A stretch of DNA of 33,868 nucleotides. It comes from Isohypsibius dastychi (taxonomy: Eukaryota > Tardigrada > Eutardigrada > Parachela > Isohypsibiidae). The notes under the pieces are model-generated. The model did no database searches. It saw nothing but the letters and a program-made list of their open reading frames with translations, and was not told the DNA's origin. The stretch covers positions 1 to 33,868 of the forward strand of contig JAQIWT010000118.1 in assembly GCA_034696485.1 (NCBI GenBank). The letters run 5' to 3'. Position numbers and translations under genes: made by a program. Below, in pieces: positions 25,597 to 33,868 of this stretch. The stretch's first letter is position 1, and every line of letters begins with the position of its first letter.

Positions 25597-27180
25597 TCAC
25601 AATTTGGTCCGTGGGGTAAGGTTTGTAAGGTTGGCCCCGCTCTGCATATTTTCATCTTGACCTTTTGAAAAGTTGTTGAATCGTCTCATTGAAAACATCT
25701 CACGTTGAACCCCTTCCTGCTGTTTACCGAGCTTGTTGAGCAATCTTCGCACATGCTGGATTTCAATTATTTTCACGTTGACCACTTCCTCGAATGTTTC
25801 ATTCTGCAATTTCACGGTTGTCATGACCATTTGTAAACTGGTGGCGCGATTGTAAGTTACCGCATTTCTGGTCGTTACAATCTGTTGAGAAGAATTTACT
25901 CCATTGCCAAAAACTTCCTGGCCAAACTCCGAGTTGATGACAGTTGTGTTAACAACAACTGGGATGCTGCTGGTTGTGTTGGTAAAGAAGACGGACTGAC
26001 GACATGGATCCGCTGTGATAGTGCGGATAACAGTCGAATTTCTCCCCCAGCACTGCTGGCCACAAGTGTTGAACACCACAGCGGTGCAATCTACCATCTT
26101 CTCACATTGGGTCAAGCAAAGTTCGCGGTTGCTTGTTGCCAGCGTGAAGACGTTTACATCGAAATTGAAGTCTAATCCGTCCAAGTACCGCAAACTCTGG
26201 AATAACAGAACAGTGCCTCACAACTTCTATCGAAAATTTGAAAGCCGACAAATTGTAAAACATATTCTGAGAGCTGAGCGGGATCCCCAGAAATGCAGCT
26301 TCTCACGGATAAGCTCACAAAATTGACTATGAATCTGAACATTTTGGTGGTGACTAACAGCCACTTGCATTTGTCTAAGAATGAAAACCGCTTTCCATCG
26401 AATACAAAACTGGAACGTCGCGGACCAGATCATGACCGAGTAAAATTGGCTCTAAAAGCGGTTGGCTCTTGATATGAGCGCCAGAATAACAGCACAAGCT
26501 CCTCGTGCGCACAATGCCCTTGCACGAGGCGGAGGGGAGGTGGCATGATTACATCAAATTCCAGAAATGGTACTGGAGAGTTTTCTGACCTAATTACAAA
26601 CTTCTACATTCTGCTGCTGTCATACCATGCCGCAAAGCAAGTTGCGCAAGCGGTCAGCACGTTTCTTGTCACTGCGATGTGAACCTATCTGCATACTCCA
26701 CTTGCTTGTGGTTTCATGACTTGAGCAGTTCACAGTTGACTAGAAGTCTAACATTAAACTAAGATGGATAGACAAGCTACCTGTTTTCCTCCCGTTATGA
26801 TGTCTGGATCATGTTCCTGAAGCATGTTTGCAACAAAGAACGATCGGGCGCATGAATCAATGGCGACTGATGAAATGTTGGTGCCACTTTTTCCCCAGCA
26901 TTCGTTTGTGCAAACACCATAAACAGCAGCCTGACATTTTGGCAGCACGCTGCATGTGACGATGCATGTCTTCTCATCAGCCGATCTCAGGTAGAAGAAA
27001 TCGTTTCCCTTGTTGAAATCGATGCCTTCCAAATGAAGAGCTCGATCCGCAGAGCATGACTGGACCAATACAGAAAACACAAACAGCACCTGTTGAACAA
27101 CCCATTCATCAGAGATGCGAATTAAAATTACAGAATGGACATACACAACGAACGATCAACATGATGTCGAGGGTCATCAT
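25597..27180 (-). CDS. Secreted protein with two PAN/apple-like modules
   Basis: Three exons: 27180-27145, 27089-26781, 26196-25597; 945 bases, 314 residues, all phase 0. The signal peptide (MMTLDIMLIVRCVLFVFSVL and on to ACSA-like residues near 26) is split across the first intron. Two similar modules follow. The first has CIVTC, then CQAAVYGVCTNECWG, then SCARSFF. The second has CLTQC, then CTAVVFNTCGQQCWG, then PCRQSVFF. Cysteine spacing is the same in both, and each starts LxGxDFN, so they are an internal duplication. The CxxxC...C pattern resembles PAN/apple modules, which bind proteins or sugars; this is a pattern match, not a search result. After the second module come a Thr/Val/Asn-rich part with several N-glycosylation sites and a probable helical tail. 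The 584-base intron could hide another exon, but I see none. Confidence 0.75.
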
Positions 27181-27273
27181 CGAACGGACATCCAACGGAC
27201 AACCTGAGAAAAATGGCGCGGTTTCAGGGAATTAGAATGGAAAGGCTGTGAAACGGTGAATTAAAGGTAGTTT

Positions 27274-27645
27274 TCACCAGCGTTCATCCGGTTTTGACTT
27301 TGTTGTTCTTCTCTGTGACGCAACAAACTTCTGCGCTTCCGGCGGGCGAATTCGACGCACTGTGGATTCTGAGTGACTGAGACTGCTCATTTTCGAAGCA
27401 GACATGACTGATTTATAATACGGCAACTGGATCTTGAAGTTAAATATTATGTCGCATTGTCTCACGCTGCTTTCATACGGTTCCAAGCAATGTTCATACC
27501 GTGTACTGTACAGCAACAGTTTGAAGTATAGAGCTGGTTCATCCCAGTTCGGCGTGCACGAGTTTAGACGTCTTCGGAACACTTCAACAGTCAGCACTTC
27601 GAAGAACCCGATTAAGTTTTCAATGACTGCGATGCACTTAATCAC
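27274..27645 (-). CDS. Doubtful single-exon ORF, weak resemblance to adaptor sigma subunits
   Basis: The frame encodes 123 residues from ATG at 27645 to TGA at 27274, without an intron. The middle contains RYEHCLEPYESSVRQ followed by CDIIFNF. Clathrin-adaptor sigma subunits carry a similar block (RY, then Y eight residues on, SV, then DIIFNF), with about half the residues of that block identical in my reading. The rest does not fit: the sigma N-terminal half and the end after this block are not visible. It could be a decayed or chimeric fragment, a lineage-specific gene, or chance. Confidence 0.3.
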   Translation of the reverse strand: MIKCIAVIENLIGFFEVLTVEVFRRRLNSCTPNWDEPALYFKLLLYSTRYEHCLEPYESSVRQCDIIFNFKIQLPYYKSVMSASKMSSLSHSESTVRRIRPPEAQKFVASQRRTTKSKPDERW

Positions 27646-27948
27646 TTGCTTCGAAAGCAGTAATTTCCCTAAGAACGATACAATATCCTTTTAAACTTGT
27701 GGTTTCCGTCATGCGAAGCCGGTCTGCTGGAAGTGAAGAGTGTTCTCCTTCTCAATGAAGTGGTTGTTGACCAGTTCTGGAAGACTTCAGCTGTTATTTT
27801 TGCAAGTTCACCGAGTTTTCAAAACACTCCACAAAATTTGCATTTAAGTCATGAAAGTTTACATCCGTGACTCTGCAAGCCCATCGTTTATCGCAATTTC
27901 CAAGAAAACGTTTATCGTTCAACATTTGGAATTTGCGAATATAAAACA
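27646..27948. other. Upstream region of the small secreted peptide gene
   Basis: This is the likely promoter and 5' leader of the plus-strand peptide gene starting at 27949. I see no exon or clear motif. Confidence 0.4.
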
Positions 27949-28349
27949 ATGTTGCGTCGAATCATTCTCGTCTCGATTTTCATTTCGCTTGTGATTGTCC
28001 AGTTAAATGGAGAAGGTTTAGCCGGAGAACGCAACGGTAACCAGTTGGTCACGAGTGTTCCATTACAAATCTGACCTCTCATTACAGATCACATGCTGGA
28101 GCGTGGAAAGCGAAGCGGATATTCAGGTGGTGGTCGGTATGCCGCTGTGGGAAATTATGGGGCTGGTTTTGGCATGGGACCTGGATTGCGAAGTCTTCTG
28201 TGGGGAATGGTCTTGCAACAAGCTATGGGTACTTGTGCAAATAAATAGTCCGTTTTTTAACTCCTGCATCATGAAATCCGGTGACTTTTTCAGCTCCACC
28301 AGCTACACCTCCGACCACTCCGACCACTCCGACAACAACAAAGAAATGA
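27949..28349 (+). CDS. Small secreted peptide precursor, glycine-rich with Thr-Pro tail
   Basis: Three exons: 27949-28036, 28088-28228, 28294-28349; 285 bases, 94 residues. Residues 1-21 are a strong signal peptide (MLRRIILVSIFISLVIVQLN). A short propeptide ends in RGKR at 35-38, a typical prohormone-convertase site. The following part is Gly/Tyr-rich (SGYSGGGRYAAVGNYGAGFG), then LRSLLWGMVLQQAM, then a Pro/Thr tail (PPATPPTTPTTPTTTKK). It could be a neuropeptide-like or antimicrobial-type peptide; I recognise no family. If the second intron is not spliced, the frame ends at TAG 28246-28248 as ...QQAMGTCANK, with an AATAAA overlapping that end. A second AATAAA at 28428-28433 serves the spliced form. 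Confidence 0.75.
28240..28245 (+). promoter_or_regulatory. Intronic polyadenylation signal AATAAA
   Basis: AATAAA lies inside the second intron of the small peptide gene and directly abuts the TAG stop of the intron-retained frame. It would allow a short transcript with a different C-terminus. Confidence 0.45.
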
Positions 28350-28427
28350 CTCGACCTTATCGACCTTCTGTCATTTCGCCGGTGACATGTATGACGCAGA
28401 ACTCACTCAGATCGATTGCGAACGACC

Positions 28428-28433
28428 AATAAA
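28428..28433 (+). promoter_or_regulatory. Polyadenylation signal AATAAA of the small peptide gene
   Basis: A consensus AATAAA sits 79 bases after the TGA of the spliced peptide gene, at a normal distance for a compact gene. Confidence 0.65.
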
Positions 28434-28858
28434 TGAATTATCACGTTTCAAAAGGTCACTACGACCTTCCTAGTTTGGCTGTCTGACAATAACGCGGTGG
28501 GTAGGGGGGCACTCGTGAGTAAATTCTGTGACTTTTTATAGTCTGGCGTTGTTTCTTTCGCTTTCCTCCTGGTCTGAATAAAGCTAGGCGTTCTAAATGC
28601 GGGCTTGTACTTTGCAAGATGTTCGGTGACGCAACGTGATTTGTTCTATTTTTAATCGGACGCAAAAAGACGAGTGTCGCGGCAAAATAACCCGGAATCC
28701 AGCTTAGCCTAGCGGAATTACGAAGATGAGAAGAGAGAAACACAAGCTAATTTCGACGCCATCTCACTTCTTCTCTTTCCTTCCTTTCCCCAAACTATCC
28801 CCAATCAATCTGCAAACCTTTGCAAACTAAACGTTATTTGGATATATTTTATACAAAG
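28434..28858. other. Upstream region of the USP2-type gene
   Basis: This is the promoter and leader interval of the plus-strand protease. A pyrimidine-rich stretch (28768-28800) precedes the start at 28859. A minus-strand open frame of 94 codons at 28459-28743 has no recognisable feature. Confidence 0.45.
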
Positions 28859-31746
28859 ATGACATCGATCCAGCGGAGTAACCCCTACTCGCGGAGCACG
28901 TATATACCATCCAGTTCAGAACGGCCATCTTCTTATAAGAACTACACCAGCGCGATCGCTGAGTACACGGCCACAGTTGAGCGCTTACGGAATTCACGAC
29001 GGAATTCTATTCAGGATTACACTATTCCATCATCGTTATCCTCAACATCCCGTCGGGCACCGAGTCTGACCAGTCTGGACACCGTGGGACTGGGCAGAAG
29101 CTCGTCGACGTTCTCCAGTCGACTTCCACCACCCACAACTGGATATGTTGCTCGGACGCGGGCTACTTTCAACGAACCAACAAGTCGTGAGATATCGTAT
29201 CGAAGATCAGTTTTCGAGAGCGATAGCAGTAAGCGTATCAGCGATGCAGATGACTCATCCTCAAGCTACAAATCCTCCATGTCAAGCAGCGCATCGTTGC
29301 CTGGTAAACGGACTTACTCTAGGCAGGAATCACTTGAGAAAGCCCGTGGTATGCGCAAGTTCTTGTTTCTTTGTCAACAATTTGGTAAATTTTGATCTCT
29401 GAGTAGAGATAATAGCGAAAGCGAATAAAGGAAAAGAGAAAGAAGAAAATGGCTATACCAGCCGGCGATATTCCCGAGAACCGTCGGTGGCGGATAGCGG
29501 AGTGGAATCTTACCAGTCATCAAGGACCTCAAATTACGACAGGTCAACCAGCTTGTCTTCAAGTTATGGCAGACTGAATGGTCACATACCTTCCACTTAC
29601 TCGAGTCGGAATACATCGCGAGAGACCTCACCATTGCGACATGATGAACGTAAGATTATATTTTCGTAATGCGTTTAAGCAAGAGGAAGTTATGAACCAC
29701 TGAGCATAACGCAATCGCGCGTTCAAACTGAGAAACTTTGGCAGAGATTCTCAGGAACTCAGGAGGCGGAATTCTAACGAAACTAATGTGATAGAACATA
29801 ACTAGAAAACGTTCATCAAATAGAAAATTCTTGTTTTGCAATAGATTTCGAAAACAAGGCAAAGATGGTTTGACCATCCAAGATAATCTCAGGGCTCGTT
29901 TGGCGTTTATTCTGTTCCGCATGGGTTACCAGTGAGGATTGTAGGTAGAGTAACCAAGGAAACGGACGATGGCTCCTCCGATGTTCTGAGCAATGGCTAC
30001 ACGAGCGATGTTGGTTCACGTTTTGATATGCAACGCCCTCACCGTGCATCGTACCTCTATCGGCGTTCACCAGAAAAAGAGAAGGAAAAAGAGGCTCCCT
30101 CATCGAGTTCCGAGCCGAGACGAAACAGCCGAATTAGTTATCCTTCGCAGAGTGATAATAAAACTGCCAGTTCGGACGAACAGGAGGACGTTACACCAAG
30201 TGTTGGGCTTGACTTGAAATACCGTTCCGCGTCGCCACGGACTCGCCGTTCAACACAACCAGCGTCAACCTCGTCGAGAAGAGGGACGATCAGCTTGGAC
30301 GAATCTGATCGGGCTGGCTTGGTTGGACTGAAGAATATTGGCAACACTGTACTTGATATAACTCGCATCTCCGCCATTTTGAATATCAAAATTCTTCCTT
30401 GCAGTGCTTCATGAATTCTGTGGTTCAGTGTCTGAGCAATACAAAACCCTTGCGAGATTATTGCACGACTGGAGAGTATGAAGCTGAGCTGAATGCTGCT
30501 TCGACTCATCGCGAAGGCCCACTGATAACGGGTAAGTTCACCTACCATAGCAACCAACATTTCGCAACGGGGGGGGGGGATCACCACTGCAAAAATAAAT
30601 TATCTCACGGTAATTTTTTCAGCATTTGCCAATGTCATGGAAGCACTCTGGAAAAAACATTCCAGCTACTCTTCAAGCAACGCCTACGATCCAGATCGGT
30701 TCCATAGGAAAATTCAGCAGTACGCTCCCAGGTTCTCTGGATATTTGTAAGCTGATAGACAACTGACCATGTTTTCGTTGTTGAAGATTGGCATGAGTGT
30801 ACTTTTTCAGACAGCAAGATGCGCAAGAGTTTTTGCGGTACCTACTAGAAGGCCTTCACGAGGATGTCAACAGAGTGTCCACAAAACCACGACCGGAGAC
30901 CGAAGATATCCCAGATAGGCTGACAGACGCGCAGAAATCCGCCGAAGCGTGGAAGCGATATATGAAGAGAGACAACAGTAAAATCGTTGGTCAGTTGCAT
31001 ATTTCACTTCGTAAAGAGTAGTTTCCTAAAAAGCGGTATGACTGCAGAGCTGTTTGTGGGTCAGTTGAAAAGCTCTTTGATCTGTGACAAATGTGAGTAC
31101 TGCTCCGTGACGTTTGATGCGTTCTGGGATCTCGCTCTCCCCATCCCCTCCAATCGCGGATCTTCCTACTCAGAAGTTAACATCTATGATTGCTTCAAAA
31201 ACTTTACGAAAAAGGAAGTATTGGAAGGCGATGAAAGCCCGGTGAGAAAACTCGAATTTGTCGAAGGTCGTGGAATGTTGATAATAGCAGAGTAATTGCA
31301 GACCTGTGCGAGATGCCAGAAACGGCAACGATGCACAAAGTTTTTCACCATTCAACGCTTCCCCAGTTTGCTGGTCATACACTTGAAACGATTCTCCCAG
31401 GAACGATATCGTGCGAAGATATCGAATTTAGTGGAGTACCCAGTTGAGGGACTGGACCTGAGTCAGTTCGCCGCTGAATCGTACATTGGTCCTAGACCAA
31501 AGTATAACCTGTATGCGGTGTCCTGCCATTCTGGAAGCACACATTGTGGACATTACACCGCTTACTGCAAGCATCCTTCGTCGGGACAGTGGAGCGAGTA
31601 CAATGATTCCAGGTCAGATAACTCTTGATGTTCTCTCCATTCATGCATCCTGTGCATTGCAAATTGTTCGTAGGGTGAACTCAGTCAGCGCTTCAGATGT
31701 TGTTACGGCCGATGCCTATGTTCTGTTTTACGAGCTTGTTAGTTGA
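28859..31746 (+). CDS. Ubiquitin carboxyl-terminal hydrolase, USP2 type
   Basis: This cysteine protease removes ubiquitin from proteins. Nine exons: 28859-29348, 29407-29649, 29933-30348, 30405-30531, 30623-30746, 30811-30989, 31048-31241, 31302-31612, 31674-31746; 2157 bases, 718 residues. Residues 1 to about 370 are a Ser/Arg/Tyr-rich, probably disordered extension. The catalytic domain starts at [18 protein letters not shown], with nucleophile C384. [20 protein letters not shown] and [16 protein letters not shown] follow the USP2 order. A zinc site is formed by CDKC and CARC. The His box CGHYTAY has H675, the third residue is N692 or D693 (YNDS), and the end is AYVLFYEL. No catalytic residue is missing. 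Similarity is closest to USP2 (USP8 and USP21 are related). The third exon could start instead at 29945, removing four residues. An AATAAA lies at 31868-31873. Confidence 0.93.
30569..30579 (+). repeat. Run of 11 G in a USP intron
   Basis: Eleven consecutive G lie in the intron 30532-30622. This is the second long G run in an intron of the window. The exact length may be uncertain. Confidence 0.85.
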
Positions 31747-32174
31747 CCTTCATGTTGAAACTACTAATAGCTATCTTCTTAGCTTATTCTTTCTAGTTGT
31801 TGCCTCTTCTTTTGTCTAATGATATAATAAGTATGCTTTCTTTGCGCCGAGCAGTCTAACACTTTGAAATAAAATGCGATGTCCTTCACGAGTCACTGTT
31901 TTCGGTTTGGCTCAACAGGTTGATTCCTCTCATGGTGGGATTCATTATTCCACGAACATTCCGTAAACTATCCATGGTTCCACCAAAGGACAGCAAATGA
32001 AACTGCTTGGTCTGGGAAAACCGCAGAAATATGTTGTCGAATTGCGAAGCAAATAATCAGTCACGAGTCACATCGCAATCTTATCGTTTCCTCAAACTGG
32101 GCATCACACTACTAGCTTTAGTGCTTGAGACGCGAAGGCTGCTGTATTCTCGTTGCAGTTCCCCGTTATCAAGA
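31747..32174 (+). other. 3' region of the USP gene and leader of the four-pass protein
   Basis: An AATAAA at 31868-31873 ends the protease gene. The remainder leads into the next plus-strand gene. An in-frame ATG at 32031 could extend that protein by 48 residues, but the context at 32175 is better. Confidence 0.55.
31868..31873 (+). promoter_or_regulatory. Polyadenylation signal AATAAA of the USP gene
   Basis: A consensus signal 122 bases after the TGA of the USP2-type gene, on the same strand. Confidence 0.65.
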
Positions 32175-33026
32175 ATGGATCCAACTTGCCAGCATCCCTT
32201 CGTTGTCAGCCATTCAGAGCCGGGTATTCGCAACGGCCAATGTGGCCGTGGCTTGGCGGCTGTCCAGATTCTTTTCGGCATCGTTCTGCTCGGGCTGGAA
32301 ATTACAGGTTAGTGTTCAACTGGGGTGATTACATATGTTGAATTTCGATCGATAAAAGAAATCCGATGTTCTCTCTTCAAAGGACTGGTTTTCGGAATAT
32401 GGGAGTTTGACATTATGTCGTTGAGCGGAGCTGGAATATGGAACGGTGTGCTCTACATTGCCACAGGAATCTGTGGTGTTGCTGCAACCCGAAACCCGCA
32501 ACAGAACCTAAACCGACGATGCCCATTTGTCGCCTTCCTTGTTCTGAGTATCATAAGTAGCATTTTCGCAGTGGGAATGTTGGTCTATGGAGTCATGAGC
32601 TTCATCTTGGGTTACGCGTTCGAATTCGGTCCTGGCTGTGATGCATCTTATTATCAGCAATCATGCACGAGTCTTGAACTCGTGTTTCTTATTGTTCGAG
32701 GAACTAGCATGGCTATCTACTTGACCTTGTTTGTCATGTTCATCTACACATCCGCGATTGGCTGCTGCAATATCTGCTCATATAGAAACGTGGTCATTCA
32801 TTCGTCTTATCAGAGAATGTCAGCACATTATCCGACAGAACATATCCATCCACTTAACAATGGATATCCGTATTCCACGGTATTGCCGCAGCCGTTGTAT
32901 GCCTACGCAAACATCGGAGGTTCCAATACGGCTGGTGTGCCGATACCTTCGCCGCCCAGTGAAGCGCAAACTTCACCACGGGACCCACCACCGAATTATT
33001 CTCCACCTCAACTTATTGAGCTCTGA
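32175..33026 (+). CDS. Four-pass membrane protein, MS4A/CD20-like
   Basis: Two exons: 32175-32307 and 32383-33026; 777 bases, 258 residues. Four hydrophobic segments are visible at about 27-49, 61-80, 92-120 and 143-172. The first two carry the pattern VQILFGIVLLGLEITG and GIWNGVLYIATGICGVAA followed by RNP, which resembles MS4A/CD20-like proteins. The loop between spans 3 and 4 has two cysteines (C130, C139) that may pair. The cytoplasmic tail is Pro/Tyr-rich and contains PPNY at 247-250, a PPxY ligand for WW domains such as those of Nedd4-type ubiquitin ligases. The start at 32175 has A at -3 and G at +4. An in-frame ATG at 32031 would add 48 residues with another hydrophobic patch. Confidence 0.75.
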
Positions 33027-33342
33027 TTGACTTCATTGTTTAATGCTGTAACGTGTATGGGAATTGTTTGTTTGCTCGATTGATTAATCTTCGAACCTGC
33101 ACAAATAGAGCGACAAAATTTTTTGATTTCTTCGTGGAAGCCGTGCTGATAAACTTGCTGCGTTGAATTGATTCAGTTTTTCGCGCTGTGCTGAAGGTGG
33201 TGAAATGAGTTTTTAGTCCGAAGAGTTTTAAATAGGTGTTTGGGTTTGTAGTACAAGTCGGATTGCTTTACGTGTGGGCTTTTGCTTTACGTATAAGAAA
33301 GTGTCCTGAATTCAGAATTGTATCGAAATGAATTGAATTGAA
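33027..33342 (+). other. 3' region of the four-pass gene
   Basis: No gene was recognised. A short tandem repeat of AATTG (33331-33347) lies exactly at the start of the broken USP copy and may mark its insertion junction. Confidence 0.5.
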
Positions 33343-33594
33343 TTGAAACGCTTCTCCCAGAAACGGTAGTATCGTGCAAATATGTCATGTTTAGTGGAGT
33401 ACCCTGTTGAAGGATTGGATTTGAGCCAGTTCGCCGTAAAATTCTTCATTGGTCTGAAATCAAAGTGTAACGTGTACGCTGTACGGTACGGTATCATGTC
33501 ATTCTGGAAGCACGCACTGCGGTCACTAAGTACACCGCATCCCGCAACTATGATATACTTCATCGGGACAGTGGAGCGAATACAATGATTCCAG
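33343..33594 (+). pseudogene. Broken partial copy of a USP exon
   Basis: This segment resembles 31383-31612, the last part of the His-box exon of the USP gene. It starts at TTGAAACG and keeps blocks such as TTAGTGGAGTACCC and GGACAGTGGAGCGA, then ends at the old exon border CCAG followed by GT. It has a stop TAG at 33367-33369 where the parent reads on, and inserted bases and a further stop where the His box should be, so it cannot encode the catalytic site. Flanking introns and other exons are not copied within the window. Confidence 0.85.
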
Positions 33595-33868
33595 GTTAGG
33601 CACCACGCAGTTCCGTCTAAATTCGAAAATTCCTCGAACATTTGAGAGCCCGAGCAAATGTGAATTTTAAAAGTGAAAAATGTATTTAAGCTTTCCGTAC
33701 GTTACGTAGCTTTCACCACGGCAAAATAATACGTCGAAGTCTCACAGCAGGCGCAAAATTGAATTTCGTATTTAGTTTCATTTGAAAATCAGTAGTCAAC
33801 ATGGGTTCCTTCAAGGAAGCTTTTTTCCGGGATTGCTGACAATCGGGATTACGTTATCTTAAAACTAT
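33595..33868. other. End of window, nothing recognised
   Basis: No coding exon or repeat could be supported here. More pieces of the USP duplication may lie beyond the window edge. Confidence 0.4.

Noticed and set aside
28459-28743. 94-codon minus-strand ORF
   Set aside because: It lies antisense in the leader region of the USP gene, is basic without any motif, and has no support beyond being open.

Overview
The window is nuclear DNA of a small-genome invertebrate animal. Genes are dense and lie on both strands. Most coding exons are 50-400 bases, and most introns are 50-80 bases with GT..AG borders. Slit, an ataxin-2-like protein, a USP2-type deubiquitinase and a receptor tyrosine kinase show that it is a metazoan. 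Slit has six EGF repeats before its laminin G domain and one after it (seven in all), which is the invertebrate layout. The short introns and a secreted PAN-like protein would fit a compact ecdysozoan such as a tardigrade or an early-branching nematode. That placement is inference; nothing seen here fixes the species. All gene models were built by hand from open frames, splice signals and intron phase, and reading frame closes exactly across every junction of the main models.

Layout. (1) 971-9126, plus strand: slit, 22 exons, with the 5' end outside the window. (2) 10052-13122, minus strand, convergent with slit: a nine-exon, 734-residue receptor tyrosine kinase whose ectodomain is a glycoside hydrolase family 16 (GH16) fold with broken catalytic residues. 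This is the most unusual object in the window. (3) 14969-17111, minus: an unrecognised 400-residue single-pass membrane protein. Three further upstream first exons (to 18136) could splice to its second exon, and each junction creates an ATG. (4) 18140-19680: no gene I can support. (5) 19682-21687, minus: a complete, catalytically intact lipid phosphate phosphatase. (6) 22566-25136, plus, divergent from (5): an ataxin-2-like protein with an Lsm-like fold and a PAM2 motif. (7) 25597-27180, minus: a secreted protein with two PAN-like modules. (8) 27274-27645, minus: a doubtful ORF. (9) 27949-28349, plus: a small secreted peptide precursor with a dibasic site and two possible C-termini. (10) 28859-31746, plus: a USP2-type ubiquitin protease. 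(11) 32175-33026, plus: a four-pass MS4A/CD20-like protein. (12) 33343-33594: a broken partial copy of one USP exon.

The genes do not form one pathway. Several act at the cell surface or in secretion (Slit, the GH16 kinase, the phosphatase, the PAN protein, the peptide and the four-pass protein). The GH16-kinase fusion suggests a receptor that senses a glucan-like or other carbohydrate ligand, or that uses the old enzyme fold as a protein-binding module. The sequence cannot decide between these.
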